From Methylococcaceae bacterium (GTDB taxonomy: Bacteria > Pseudomonadota > Gammaproteobacteria > Methylococcales > Methylomonadaceae), in contig DAOUSN010000020.1 in NCBI GenBank assembly GCA_030627205.1, positions 1 through 44,247 on the forward strand: a stretch of DNA of 44,247 nt. The letters are read 5' to 3'. The notes under the pieces are model-generated. The model saw nothing but the letters and a program-made list of their open reading frames with translations, had not been told where the DNA came from and searched no databases. Of this stretch, positions 35,127 through 44,006 are shown piece after piece (the stretch's first letter is position 1; each line of letters starts with the position of its first letter). The position numbers and the translations under genes are program-made.

Positions 35127-36004
35127 TGATTACTCAATTTAAAACTATTGGTATTATCGGTAAACCTAGCGATCCAAGTATTGCAGAAACGTTAATTACT
35201 TTATTGCAATTCTTAAAAGAGCAGAATTACGATATTGTGATTGCAAATAACAGTAAACAATTTATTGATGATGATTTAATTAAAGCTTATTCTTTAGAAA
35301 CGTTAGGTAACTATTGTGATTTAATTATTGCTGCTGGCGGTGATGGAACATTTTTATCAGCCGCGCGTTGTAGTGCGCGTTATAATATTCCTATTATTGG
35401 TATTAATTTAGGTCGAGTTGGTTTTTTAGTTGATATCTCACCTGAAAAAATGTGTGAAAGTTTAAAGGAAATATTGGCAGGAAATTATAATCCAGAACAG
35501 CGTTATTTTTTGAACACTAAAATTATTCGTGATAATAAAATCATTCATGAAGAAGACGCGCTTAATGAAGTCGTAATTCATCGTTGGGTAACGCCAAGTA
35601 TGATTGAAATTGTAACTCACATTAATGGACAATTTCTTAATTCACAACGCTCAGATGGGCTAATAATATCCACGCCAACAGGTTCTACAGCTTACGCACT
35701 TTCTGCTGGTGGACCAATATTACATCCTGCTTTAAATGCATTGGTATTAGTTCCTCTAAATCCACATGTTTTATCAAATCGCCCTATTGTGATTAACGAT
35801 AATTGTGAAATTGAAATTAGTTTTTGCCAAACTAAGCAAATCAATGCACAAGTAACCTGCGATTATCTTGAAATTCCTGAAGTTCGTATTAGTGATAAAA
35901 TTTTAATTACTAAAGCGGCGACTGCTATTCAAATATTACACCCAAAAAGCTATGATTTTTTCGATATTTTACGAAAAAAACTTAACTGGAGCGGTGGACA
36001 TTGA
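35126..36004 (+). CDS. nadK: NAD kinase
   Basis: Phosphorylates NAD+ to NADP+ in the cytosol. 292 residues as in E. coli (292). Visible: IGIIGKPSDPSIAETLITLL at the N terminus, the catalytic GGDGT loop (IIAAGGDGTFLSAAR), NLGRVGFLVDI, EDALNEVVIHR, the conserved DGLIISTPTGSTAYALSAGG and LNPHVLSNRPIV. Its ATG overlaps the stop of the sulfotransferase-like gene (TAATG), so its translation may be coupled to an accessory gene; an internal promoter would be expected. It converges with def, leaving 30 bp between. Confidence 0.97.
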   Translation: MITQFKTIGIIGKPSDPSIAETLITLLQFLKEQNYDIVIANNSKQFIDDDLIKAYSLETLGNYCDLIIAAGGDGTFLSAARCSARYNIPIIGINLGRVGFLVDISPEKMCESLKEILAGNYNPEQRYFLNTKIIRDNKIIHEEDALNEVVIHRWVTPSMIEIVTHINGQFLNSQRSDGLIISTPTGSTAYALSAGGPILHPALNALVLVPLNPHVLSNRPIVINDNCEIEISFCQTKQINAQVTCDYLEIPEVRISDKILITKAATAIQILHPKSYDFFDILRKKLNWSGGH

Positions 36005-36034
36005 ATTTAATTAACCTGCATTCAAACCTTAACC

Positions 36035-36544
36035 CTATTTGCGATTTTTTCGATGAATTTTTTCCAATTTAGTTTTAATCCGTTGCCGCTTTAATGGCGA
36101 TAAATAATCTACAAACAATTTACCTTCTAAATGATCTATTTCATGTTGAATACAAACCGCTAATAAATCTTGAGCTTCCAATTCATATTCTTGGCCGTCA
36201 CGATCTAATGCTTTAATTTTAATACGCTCGGCACGGTTAATATTTTCAAAAAAGCTAGGCACAGATAGGCAACCTTCCTCAGATTCTTTAACCCCTTTTT
36301 TTTCAATTATTTCAGGATTAATAAGGCAAAGCGGGTCATTACCGTCTTCACTAATATCAATAATAATTAACCGTAAATGGATATTAACTTGGGTTGCTGC
36401 TAGTCCTACACCTTTAGCTTCATACATAGTTTCAGTCATATCATCTACTAAGCGTTTTATTTTTTTATTTACCTCTTTGATAACCGTTGCTTTTTTGCGT
36501 AAACGTTCATCAGGAAATTCAAGTATAGGTAAAATAGCCACCAA
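36035..36544 (-). CDS. def: Peptide deformylase
   Basis: Removes the formyl group from nascent protein N termini. 169 residues, standard. The three family motifs are intact: GVGLAATQ (motif I), EEGCLSVP (motif II, metal-binding Cys) and [12 protein letters not shown] (motif III, HExxH). Divergent from the LysM-family gene and dprA, the usual gammaproteobacterial arrangement. fmt, normally just downstream of def, is missing at this locus: nadK follows on the opposite strand. Confidence 0.97.
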   Translation of the reverse strand: MVAILPILEFPDERLRKKATVIKEVNKKIKRLVDDMTETMYEAKGVGLAATQVNIHLRLIIIDISEDGNDPLCLINPEIIEKKGVKESEEGCLSVPSFFENINRAERIKIKALDRDGQEYELEAQDLLAVCIQHEIDHLEGKLFVDYLSPLKRQRIKTKLEKIHRKNRK

Positions 36545-36628
36545 TTTCTCCGCAATTGTTTTAATACTGGTATTCTATATGAATTCATCTAAACTTTATA
36601 TCCAGACTCAACTAAATTCAAGATTAAT

Positions 36629-37567
36629 ATGGTAGATATGGCTTTTTTTAAAAAACTAGCAGGGGTCGTAGGACTTTTTTTAAGTATGAATATTTTAGCA
36701 GGTGAAAATCCGCAAATGAAAGATGTAGAAAACCTTCAAGCAGATACGATTACGGCTAAAAAATCAACAAAATCGTCTTCATCAGCTGTATTTTATAAAC
36801 ATGAAATTAAGTTATACCCTCGAATGCGAATAGAAGATATTGAAGATGAATTGAAAAAGATTCCTGCCGATGCCATTACTCAATTTTTAACCTTACCTAA
36901 AGTGGTTGAGGAAGATGAAATTGATAAATTACCTTATATTGTTGATTTTCCTGGTGAACATATTATTGCTGGCGCAGGAATACGTATTTATGTTCGCTCT
37001 ATTTTAACTCCAAAAACGTTAGATTATTCTATTTATCGTAAAGGTGATCCTTATCATAACCCTAAAAATAAAGAACTTTTAGGTTATGAAGCTATTTATA
37101 TTGGTAACGCAAAATTGCAACGAGCAGGTGATCCTGCCACATTAATGGTGACTAAATCAACGCAAGAAGTTAGGCGTGGAGATCGAGTCATGGTAACTAC
37201 AAAAGATGAATCTGAACTTAATTATTTTCCAAAATTCCCTGAAACCATGATAACTGGTAATATTCTTAACGTAGTAGATGGTGTTTCCCAAATTGGAAAA
37301 TATAATGTGGTGGCGATTGATAAAGGTAAGGTTGATGGTTTAAAGGTAGGTCATGTACTTGATATTTATCAACGTGGACGTATGATTGCTGACCATATTA
37401 ATGAAGATATAGTTGATGAAATGGTGCAGTTACCTGATGAATTAGCCGGAACATTGATGATATTTCGTTCATTTAAACGAGTTAGTTATGGTTTAATTAT
37501 AAAAGCAACTTCAGCAATACATGTTTTAGATAAAGTTAAAACCCCTGAATATGCACATCTTGAATAA
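36629..37567 (+). CDS. LysM-family envelope protein upstream of dprA, apparently lacking its LysM domain
   Basis: 312 residues with an N-terminal hydrophobic signal-like stretch (FFKKLAGVVGLFLSMNILAG). In gammaproteobacteria this position (def // gene // dprA) normally holds a protein with an N-terminal LysM repeat followed by a conserved C-terminal region. The C-terminal region is here: PYIVDFPGEHIIAGAGIRIY, LGYEAIYIGNA, AGDPATLMVT, RRGDRVM, FPKFPETMITGNILNV and GVSQIGKYNVVAIDKGKVDG. The expected YxVxxGDTLW-type LysM is replaced by an acidic, Ser/Lys-rich stretch (about 30-95), so direct peptidoglycan binding is unlikely. Start may be ATG 36629 or 36638. Confidence 0.75.
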   Translation: MVDMAFFKKLAGVVGLFLSMNILAGENPQMKDVENLQADTITAKKSTKSSSSAVFYKHEIKLYPRMRIEDIEDELKKIPADAITQFLTLPKVVEEDEIDKLPYIVDFPGEHIIAGAGIRIYVRSILTPKTLDYSIYRKGDPYHNPKNKELLGYEAIYIGNAKLQRAGDPATLMVTKSTQEVRRGDRVMVTTKDESELNYFPKFPETMITGNILNVVDGVSQIGKYNVVAIDKGKVDGLKVGHVLDIYQRGRMIADHINEDIVDEMVQLPDELAGTLMIFRSFKRVSYGLIIKATSAIHVLDKVKTPEYAHLE

Positions 37568-37576
37568 GTTTATTTT

Positions 37577-38650
37577 ATGAAATATTGGCTGGGGTTATTA
37601 CGCGTATCTGGTGTTGGTTGTCGTACTTTTTTAAAAATTCTTGACCATTGCTCACCTGAAGCTGTTTTTTCAGAATCAACCGCAGCTCTTGTTGCTATGG
37701 GACTTAAAAATAAAAGTATTAAAGCAATTAAAAATCCTGATTGGGCAACGGTTGATAACGATTTGATGTGGCTATCTTTAGAAAATAACCATCTTATTAC
37801 TTTGGATAATCCTTTTTACCCGCAGCAATTAAAACAAATCTCTGACCCACCGCCGTTATTATTTTTACGTGGGCAAAAACAATTACTTTCAAGTCCTCAA
37901 ATTGCTATCGTTGGTAGTCGTAATCCTTCTACAGAAGGTAAACAAATTGCCTTTGATTTTGCTCATAGCCTTGCTAATCAAGGTTTTACTATTAGCAGTG
38001 GTTTAGCATTAGGCATTGATGGCTGTAGTCATTATGGTGCATTAAAAGCAACTGGAAATACCATTGCAGTTGCAGGCACAGGACTTGACCGAGTTTATCC
38101 TGCCTCTCATAAACAATTAGCTACCGAAATTGTTACCCACGGGGCAATGATTTCTGAATTTCCGCCAGGAACTAATGCAATAGCAGGAAATTTTCCACGG
38201 CGTAATCGAATTATCAGTGGCTTATGCTTGGGTTTATTAGTTGTAGAGGCGGCTAAAAAAAGTGGATCATTAATCAGCGCGCGATTAGCTTTGGAACAAA
38301 ATCGTGACGTTTTTGCTATTCCTGGATCTATTTATAATCCCTTAGCAAGAGGCTGTAATGGCTTGATTAGAGAAGGGGCAAAGCTGGTCGAAACAACTGA
38401 TGACATTTTACAGGAGCTAAATCAATACAATCAACAACATAACATTTCTATCTCTAAAAATAATCAATCAGAACTTGACCTAGCCCAGCAAAATCTATTG
38501 AATCTTGTTATGTTTAGCCCCACATCGGTGGATATTTTAGTTGAAGAAAGTGGTTATTCAGCCGAAATTATTTCTTCAATGTTACTGATTTTAGAGTTAC
38601 AAGGCTATATCAGTGCAGCACCTGGTGGCGGTTATTTGAGAACAAAATAA
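37577..38650 (+). CDS. dprA: DNA-processing protein DprA
   Basis: Loads RecA on incoming single-stranded DNA during natural transformation. 357 residues. The N-terminal helical domain begins YWLGLLRVSGVGCRTFLKIL. The Rossmann-like core has IAIVGSRNPSTEGKQIAFDF, SSGLALGIDGCSHYGAL, VAGTGLDRVYPASH, MISEFPPGT and FPRRNRIISGLCLGLLVVEA. The C-terminal winged-helix (DLAQQNLLNLVMFSPTSVDI through LQGYISAAPGGGY) is present. It follows the LysM-family gene by 9 bp and precedes smg. An intact dprA suggests, but does not prove, competence. Confidence 0.97.
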   Translation: MKYWLGLLRVSGVGCRTFLKILDHCSPEAVFSESTAALVAMGLKNKSIKAIKNPDWATVDNDLMWLSLENNHLITLDNPFYPQQLKQISDPPPLLFLRGQKQLLSSPQIAIVGSRNPSTEGKQIAFDFAHSLANQGFTISSGLALGIDGCSHYGALKATGNTIAVAGTGLDRVYPASHKQLATEIVTHGAMISEFPPGTNAIAGNFPRRNRIISGLCLGLLVVEAAKKSGSLISARLALEQNRDVFAIPGSIYNPLARGCNGLIREGAKLVETTDDILQELNQYNQQHNISISKNNQSELDLAQQNLLNLVMFSPTSVDILVEESGYSAEIISSMLLILELQGYISAAPGGGYLRTK

Positions 38651-38673
38651 TTAACCCAATTTTAAAAAAAACT

Positions 38674-39126
38674 ATGTTTGATATACTCATTTATTTATTT
38701 GAGAATTATTTAGATGATAATGTGGATTTATTTCCCAATAGTCATGTTATTAGAAACGAATTACTCAAAGCAGGTTTTGCTTTTCCAGCGATTAATTTAG
38801 CTTTTGCATGGTTAGAATCTTTAGACGAAAACGATCATTGCGAATGTGAAACCCAAGCTTTTAGAATTTTTTGTGAATCAGAAAAAAAACACTTGGATTT
38901 AGAATGCCGTAATTTATTAATTTTTCTGGAACACAGCGGTATTTTATCACCTGATAATAGAGAAATTGTGATTGATAGAGCCATGGTTTTAGAGAATGAA
39001 GCCATTTATTTGGATGAACTGAAATGGATTGTATTAATGGTTCTGTTTACACGATCGGATGATGAAATCGCCTATTCAAGAATGGAAGATATTGTTTACA
39101 ATTTATCCCCAGCCTATTTACATTAA
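38674..39126 (+). CDS. smg: Smg family protein (DUF494)
   Basis: 150 residues starting MFDILIYLFENYLDDNVDLF, the recognisable opening of Smg, and ending with DELKWIVLMVLFTR. The gene is conserved between dprA and topA in beta- and gammaproteobacteria and its function is not established. It is acidic and all-helical, with no signal peptide. Spacing of 23 bp after dprA and 20 bp before topA suggests one transcript. Confidence 0.95.
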   Translation: MFDILIYLFENYLDDNVDLFPNSHVIRNELLKAGFAFPAINLAFAWLESLDENDHCECETQAFRIFCESEKKHLDLECRNLLIFLEHSGILSPDNREIVIDRAMVLENEAIYLDELKWIVLMVLFTRSDDEIAYSRMEDIVYNLSPAYLH

Positions 39127-39146
39127 TTGTAAGAGATTAAAACATA

Positions 39147-41456
39147 ATGAGTAAAAACCTAGTTATTGTAGAATCCCCTGCAAAAGCCAAAACTATTGAA
39201 AAATATTTGGGTAAGGATTTTCACGTCTTAGCCTCTTATGGGCATGTTCGTGATTTAGTCCCTAAAGAAGGTGCGGTCGATCCTGAAAATAATTTTGCGA
39301 TGAAATATCAGTTAATAGAACGTAACCAACGTCATGTTCAAGAAATTATTAAAGCCTTAAAAAAAGCAGATACCCTCTATTTAGCCACTGATCCAGATAG
39401 AGAAGGAGAAGCAATTTCATGGCATTTATTGGAATTATTAAAAGAGAAAAAAATTCTTAAAAAGAAAGCGGTTCATCGAATCGTTTTTCATGAGATTACT
39501 AAAAAAGCAGTGACAGAAGCGGTTGCAAATCCTTCAGAACTAGCGATTGATTTAGTGTATGCCCAGCAAGCAAGGCGTGCTTTAGATTATTTGGTCGGAT
39601 TTAATTTATCACCTTTATTGTGGAAAAAAATTCGCCGCGGACTTTCAGCTGGGCGAGTACAAAGTCCAGCACTACGAATGATTGTTGAACGAGCGATAGA
39701 AATTGAAGCCTTTAAAAATCGTGAGTATTGGACAATTGATGCCAATGTTATCGTGAAAAAACAAGCATTTAAAGCCAAGCTAACTTATTATGATAATCAG
39801 AAGATATCCAAATTTTCAATTACCAATGAACAGCAGGCTAATGAGACTCAACAGCAATTAATCACTCTAGCTCAAGGAGAATTGATTGTTGCTAAGATTG
39901 AGAAAAAACAACGCCGACGCAATCCTTCGCCGCCATTTACGACCTCGACTTTGCAACAAGAAGCTGCGCGTAAATTAGGCTTCACTACTAAACGTACCAT
40001 GATTATAGCGCAACAACTTTATGAAGGGATTAATATAGGGGGAGAACCCACAGGTTTAATTACTTATATGCGTACTGATTCGGTTAATTTATCTATTGAT
40101 GCGATTACTCAGATTAGGGATTTAATTTCTCAAAAATATGGGATAGAAAATATTCCTAAACAGCCTCGACAATTTAAAACTAAATCAAAAAATGCACAAG
40201 AAGCCCATGAGGCAGTACGACCTACTTCTGCTAATCAAGAGCCTAGTCAAATTAAAGCATATTTAAGTACTGAACAATATAAGCTGTATAATTTAATTTG
40301 GAAGCGTACCGTTGCTTGTCAAATGATTCATGCAACACTTAATTTAATGGCAATAGATTTTCATTGTGGATCTGCAAAAAATAGTTTTAGAGCCACTGGA
40401 TCAACTATCGCTAAACTTGGGTTTATGGCGGTTTATTTGGAAAGTTTAGATGATAATAAAGAAGGCGATGATAAAGAACATTTTTTACCTCCATTAAACA
40501 AAGATGATAAAATTCCTTTAAATGAAATTGTAGCTAATCAACATTTTACTGAACCTCCACCACGCTATAGTGAAGCAAGTTTAGTCAAATCTTTAGAAGA
40601 ACATGGAATTGGTCGTCCTTCAACTTATGCTGCCATTATTTCAACCTTACAAAATCGTGAGTATGTAACCTTAGAAACTAAACGTTTTTATCCTACGGAT
40701 GTAGGGCGGATTGTTAATAAGTTTTTAACTGAGCATTTTACTAAATATGTTGATTATAATTTCACTGCTAATTTAGAAGATAATTTAGATGCGGTTTCTC
40801 GTGGTGAGAAAGATTGGATACCGTTAATGACTGATTTTTGGCAACCATTTAAGGATTTAATCAAAGAAAAAGAAAAAACCGTACAACGTAAAGATGTGAC
40901 CCAAGAGGCTATGGATGAAAAATGTCCTGAATGTGAGCATCCTTTATCTATTCGTTTAGGTCGGAATGGGCGTTTTATCGGTTGTACTAATTATCCTGAG
41001 TGTTCTTATACTCGTAATCTTAATGATGATGGTTCAGAGTCAAGTGAACCCGAAATTGTTGAAGGTCGGCAATGTCCTAGCTGTGAATCAGATTTAGTGA
41101 TAAAAACAGGACGTTATGGTAAGTTTATTGGCTGTAGTGCTTACCCTGAGTGTAAACATATTGAACCTTTAGAAAAACCCGAAGACACAGGAATTCAATG
41201 TCCTGAATGTAAAAAAGGTAATATTTTAAAACGTAAAGCCCGTTCTGGAAAAATATTTTATTCGTGTGAAAAATATCCTAAATGTAAATATGCACTTTGG
41301 AACTCACCATTAAAAGAATCCTGCCCTGATTGTCATTGGCCAATTTTAACTCTAAAAACTACTAAACGGCGCGGAGAAGAAAAAGTTTGTCCTCAGAAAA
41401 ATTGTAAATATGTCACACCTTATGAAGGAAGCTTGGAAAACGCCAAAGAAACTTAA
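39147..41456 (+). CDS. topA: DNA topoisomerase I
   Basis: Type IA topoisomerase that relaxes negative supercoils. 769 residues (E. coli 865). TOPRIM domain: NLVIVESPAKAKTIEKYLG and DPDREGEAISWHL. Active-site region: TGLITYMRTDSVNLS, with the catalytic Tyr. SGRPSTYAAI-type motif is present as GIGRPSTYAAIIST. Four C4 zinc ribbons follow: CPECEHP..CTNYPEC, CPSCESD..CSAYPEC, CPECKKG..CEKYPKC and CPDCHWP..CPQKNC. The stop codon is 28 bp from the end of an IS481-family insertion, so any native terminator has been displaced. Confidence 0.98.
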   Translation: MSKNLVIVESPAKAKTIEKYLGKDFHVLASYGHVRDLVPKEGAVDPENNFAMKYQLIERNQRHVQEIIKALKKADTLYLATDPDREGEAISWHLLELLKEKKILKKKAVHRIVFHEITKKAVTEAVANPSELAIDLVYAQQARRALDYLVGFNLSPLLWKKIRRGLSAGRVQSPALRMIVERAIEIEAFKNREYWTIDANVIVKKQAFKAKLTYYDNQKISKFSITNEQQANETQQQLITLAQGELIVAKIEKKQRRRNPSPPFTTSTLQQEAARKLGFTTKRTMIIAQQLYEGINIGGEPTGLITYMRTDSVNLSIDAITQIRDLISQKYGIENIPKQPRQFKTKSKNAQEAHEAVRPTSANQEPSQIKAYLSTEQYKLYNLIWKRTVACQMIHATLNLMAIDFHCGSAKNSFRATGSTIAKLGFMAVYLESLDDNKEGDDKEHFLPPLNKDDKIPLNEIVANQHFTEPPPRYSEASLVKSLEEHGIGRPSTYAAIISTLQNREYVTLETKRFYPTDVGRIVNKFLTEHFTKYVDYNFTANLEDNLDAVSRGEKDWIPLMTDFWQPFKDLIKEKEKTVQRKDVTQEAMDEKCPECEHPLSIRLGRNGRFIGCTNYPECSYTRNLNDDGSESSEPEIVEGRQCPSCESDLVIKTGRYGKFIGCSAYPECKHIEPLEKPEDTGIQCPECKKGNILKRKARSGKIFYSCEKYPKCKYALWNSPLKESCPDCHWPILTLKTTKRRGEEKVCPQKNCKYVTPYEGSLENAKET

Positions 41457-41478
41457 AAATAATTAAGTCATTAAATGG

Positions 41479-42462
41479 CTAGGTGTCAAGACCCGTATGA
41501 TTATGTACGGTTTTAGTAAAAATATCGGGTGTTGTTTTTTGCCATTCCATTAATGCCTGTATTGGTGTTTGATGGTTTAAGGCACGTTGCGGAATTTGGT
41601 GGTTGTAAACTTTCAAATAGGCATATAAAGTAGCTTCAAGTTCAGCCGCACTGGTGAAGTGGGTTTGTTTATTTAGTTCGCTGATGCGTCCATTAAATCG
41701 TTCCACCATGCCGTTAGTTTGTGGGTGGCGTGGCGGAATGAGTCGATGTTCAATTGCGTGTTCGGTACAAGCCTTATCAAACGCATGATTGCCTGTAGCT
41801 TTCTTTTCCTTGCTGGTAAAGCGATCAGTAAATTGAGTACCATTATCCGTCAATATTTTATTAATGTGAACGGGGCAAGCTTCAGTTACCCGCCGTAGGA
41901 AATCAACGCTACTGACTTGGGTTTGGTCAGCATAAATACGAAAGTAAACCCAACGTGTGGCTCTATCAATGGCGACAAATAAATAACGATGATGGGCTTC
42001 GTCAGGCATTTTGGGTAAATATTTGATGTCGATATGAATAAAGCCAGGCGCGTAATTTTTAAACGCTTTTTTGGAGACTTTTTTCTCTTCACTTGGGTTC
42101 TGTTCGGCTCTTAAAGCCCTGATATTACCTACGCCATGACGGGTTAAGCAGCGTCCTAATCCAGAGCGAGAAACATCGAGGTTAATAAACTCGCGGGTAA
42201 CGACTAACAAATCATCAATCGGTAACAGTAAAAAGCGGCGCAGCTCAACGACAATATCTTCCTGAGCCTCGTTCAAGGTGGTATTAAGTTTGTGTGGACG
42301 ATGCGAACGATCTTCAACCTCATCGCGTCCACGCCATTTTAAAGCGGTTGCTTTGGTGATATTGTATTTTTTAGCTAACTTTGTCAGACCAAGTGTTGAG
42401 GCCTGAATTTCAGCTCGAATCTTGGGTGTTGTGCGTGCTTCAGAATGTAGTTGATAAGCCAT
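41479..42462 (-). CDS. IS481-family transposase
   Basis: 327 residues. The N-terminal helix-turn-helix (LGLTKLAKKYNITKATALKW) is followed by an rve/DDE integrase core: GFIHIDIKYLP (first Asp), ILTDNGTQFTD (second Asp) and TNGMVERFNGR (Glu). This spacing and the C-terminal YNHQIPQRALNHQTPIQALM are typical of IS481. The frame is intact. The stop codon TAG (41481-41479) lies just outside the element's left inverted repeat, in the flanking CTAG. This means the gene's last codons and stop are completed by target DNA. Confidence 0.93.
   Translation of the reverse strand: MAYQLHSEARTTPKIRAEIQASTLGLTKLAKKYNITKATALKWRGRDEVEDRSHRPHKLNTTLNEAQEDIVVELRRFLLLPIDDLLVVTREFINLDVSRSGLGRCLTRHGVGNIRALRAEQNPSEEKKVSKKAFKNYAPGFIHIDIKYLPKMPDEAHHRYLFVAIDRATRWVYFRIYADQTQVSSVDFLRRVTEACPVHINKILTDNGTQFTDRFTSKEKKATGNHAFDKACTEHAIEHRLIPPRHPQTNGMVERFNGRISELNKQTHFTSAAELEATLYAYLKVYNHQIPQRALNHQTPIQALMEWQKTTPDIFTKTVHNHTGLDT
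41484..41510 (+). repeat. Left terminal inverted repeat of the IS481 element
   Basis: Starts TGTCAAGACCCGTATGATTA. Compared with the other end it differs at positions 6, 9, 14, 22 and 26 of 27. It encodes the C-terminal residues of the transposase. Confidence 0.88.
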
Positions 42463-42540
42463 AGGATTTGGTTAACTTTTAATAGCGTTGAGAACTTCCG
42501 ACATTATGCTTTTTGCTTGGAATAAAGACCAGCTTCTTGT

Positions 42541-42567
42541 CGGTATATAATCACACGGTTCCTGACA
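42541..42567 (-). repeat. Right terminal inverted repeat of the IS481 element
   Basis: On the minus strand starts TGTCAGGAACCGTGTGATTA. It lies 79 bp upstream of the transposase start and abuts the truncated phage gene. Confidence 0.88.
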
Positions 42568-42568
42568 A

Positions 42569-43243
42569 ATAGATAATGATATTGTAGATGCTGTTGATTT
42601 TGGTAATATAAAGGATATGGCTTTAGTTAATGACTGGAATAAAGCGTTATATGAAACCATCAAAGAATTTCCTGAGCTAAGAAAAAATCAATATTTTACA
42701 GGCTCATCGCAAGTGCAAGTTAAAAAGCTCTATGATTTGCAAGTTGAAAAATTAACTCAAAAATTTATTGCAATGGGGCTTGATCCCGAAGAGGTGGCAA
42801 GGCGAGCTAAAAAGTACAAGCCGAGATTAAAAAAAGTAAGCGGTTTTGCTCAATCAATGGCTGATGCCAGTATTGGTGGAATTGCTTTTAATGAAGCTTA
42901 TGAGAAAAGTGCAGCAGAGATTATGCGAGACGTTGCTGACTCAGGTTATTGGGCAAAAGTTTCAGGGTCTATGAAATATGTAGTAGATCATGAGCTAGGG
43001 CATCAATTAGATAATTTACTACTCATTCGAGAAAATAAAGATATTAAAAGGCTTTTCAGAAAATTAAAAAAAGAAAAGCTGCTTAAAACAGAGGTCTCAA
43101 TTTATGCCGAAGAAAACGCAACCAACATTAAAGAGTTTATCGCCGAAAGCTGGGCAGAATACAGAAACTCGCCCATCCCAAGGGAATCCGCCAAAAAAGT
43201 TGGCGACCTTATCGTCAAGCAATATGGAGATAGATTTAGATAA
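42569..43243 (+). CDS. C-terminal part of a Mu-like phage minor head protein with metallopeptidase-like domain (5' truncated by IS)
   Basis: The frame is open right up to the IS end at 42567, where a stop inside the IS closes it, so the 5' part of the gene is lost. The first in-frame ATG is at 42617 (MALVNDWNKALYETIKEFPE). About 208 residues remain from there. A zinc-peptidase-like motif DHELGHQLDNLL (HExxH) and a downstream FIAESWAEYRN (second Glu) match the anthrax-lethal-factor-like domain that is often the tail of phage MuF/minor head proteins. Location two genes ahead of a Mu I-like protease supports the phage assignment. Probably non-functional in head assembly. Confidence 0.7.
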   Translation: MDNDIVDAVDFGNIKDMALVNDWNKALYETIKEFPELRKNQYFTGSSQVQVKKLYDLQVEKLTQKFIAMGLDPEEVARRAKKYKPRLKKVSGFAQSMADASIGGIAFNEAYEKSAAEIMRDVADSGYWAKVSGSMKYVVDHELGHQLDNLLLIRENKDIKRLFRKLKKEKLLKTEVSIYAEENATNIKEFIAESWAEYRNSPIPRESAKKVGDLIVKQYGDRFR

Positions 43244-43340
43244 AGCAATACAAGATGACTTGCAAAAAATTGAGGATTCTTTGGAGGAGAAAATAATCAT
43301 TTTTCCTTTACCACCTGAATATCAAATTAACGAGGATTAA
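43224..43340 (+). CDS. Small acidic protein of the prophage, unknown
   Basis: A 38-residue frame (MEIDLDKAIQDDLQKIEDSL, ending PLPPEYQINED) begins inside the end of the truncated phage gene in another frame (20-bp overlap) and ends 3 bp before the next ATG. Acidic and helical. The same frame is open further upstream, but that part only mirrors the metallopeptidase gene. The overlap and spacing support a real small gene; there is no homology I recognise. Confidence 0.45.
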   Translation: MEIDLDKAIQDDLQKIEDSLEEKIIIFPLPPEYQINED

Positions 43341-43343
43341 GTG

Positions 43344-43763
43344 ATGGAAAATATAGAATTATTCGATGAGTTTGTGGCAACCATTCTTAGTTACCTTTAT
43401 ATTAAATTTCCGCTAGAGTCTGCCTTAGATGCTAGAGAATTAAGCGGTGATAAAGAAACAGATGAGTATGGGACAGTGCTTGATAATAATAAAGTACGCT
43501 CAATGCGTTTTACTATTTGCCTTGCCACTATGGAATGGCTCATTGAAACGGGTTATATCCGCATAAAAGATAAAGGGCAATATGGTTATGGACGGGCGGT
43601 ATTAACTTCTAAAGGATTGGAGGTGTTAAAAAGCACTCCAGAGAGTATCAGCAAAAATGAATCTATTGGTGATAAGCTGGTTAAGCTAATGAATGAAGGC
43701 TCACTGCAAATGGCAAAAGAAGTTGCAAAAGCGGCAGTCTCATTCGGTATTAAAATATTTTAA
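43344..43763 (+). CDS. Prophage-associated hypothetical protein, winged-helix-like
   Basis: 139 residues from ATG 43344, with AGGA 8 bases ahead; a GTG at 43341 is less likely. The protein is alpha/beta: LFDEFVATILSYLYIKFPLE, then FTICLATMEWLIETGYIRIK, then YGRAVLTSKGLEVLKSTPES, a helix-helix-wing pattern like a winged helix. The C-terminal part (GDKLVKLMNEGSLQMAKEVA, then AAVSFG) is amphipathic. It sits in the phage Mu-like late region between the head-protein remnant and the protease gene, with its own terminator behind it. Similar small proteins occur as cargo genes in prophages; function unknown. Confidence 0.65.
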   Translation: MENIELFDEFVATILSYLYIKFPLESALDARELSGDKETDEYGTVLDNNKVRSMRFTICLATMEWLIETGYIRIKDKGQYGYGRAVLTSKGLEVLKSTPESISKNESIGDKLVKLMNEGSLQMAKEVAKAAVSFGIKIF

Positions 43764-43790
43764 CAAATACCAATTAACTAAAATTAACCA

Positions 43791-43817
43791 AAACGCGCTC
43801 TAAGCGCGTTTTTTTAT
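43791..43817 (+). terminator. Rho-independent terminator
   Basis: Stem AACGCGCT (43792-43799) / AGCGCGTT (43803-43810), 3-base loop, then a T-run to 43815. It closes the small prophage gene set and separates it from the protease operon. Confidence 0.9.
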
Positions 43818-43983
43818 TGTCTATCTATCAAGCTCCCAAAAAAACAAAATCAACCGCTAAAGGTGCGTTAGAACCGCGTTAGATTTTAAGTCTCTTATAA
43901 AGATAAGGCATTATTTACAACCTATCTTCTTCTCCCTCTTTTCCACCCTCCATTAAATTTTAAATCACTTTATTATTCAGTTA

Positions 43984-44006
43984 CGCTAGAAATTAGTAAT
44001 CTAGCG
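43984..44006. promoter_or_regulatory. Inverted repeat immediately upstream of the Mu I-like gene
   Basis: CGCTAGA (43984-43990) and TCTAGCG (44000-44006) are a perfect 7-bp inverted repeat with a 9-base spacer, ending 2 bp before the ATG at 44009. It occupies the place of a ribosome site, and no other Shine-Dalgarno is visible. It may be an operator or a translation-blocking hairpin. The remaining 43818-43983 is AT-rich with nothing I can name. Confidence 0.45.

Larger units (their letters stand above)
41484..42567 (-). mobile_element. IS481-family insertion sequence, 1084 bp
   Basis: Bounded by terminal inverted repeats beginning TGTCA at both ends, 22 of 27 positions matching. The left flank is GCTAGG, matching the NCTAGN target known for IS481. 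The right flank is AATAGA, so there is no matching target duplication. The single gene is an intact DDE transposase. Inserted between topA and a prophage gene that it truncates. Confidence 0.9.
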
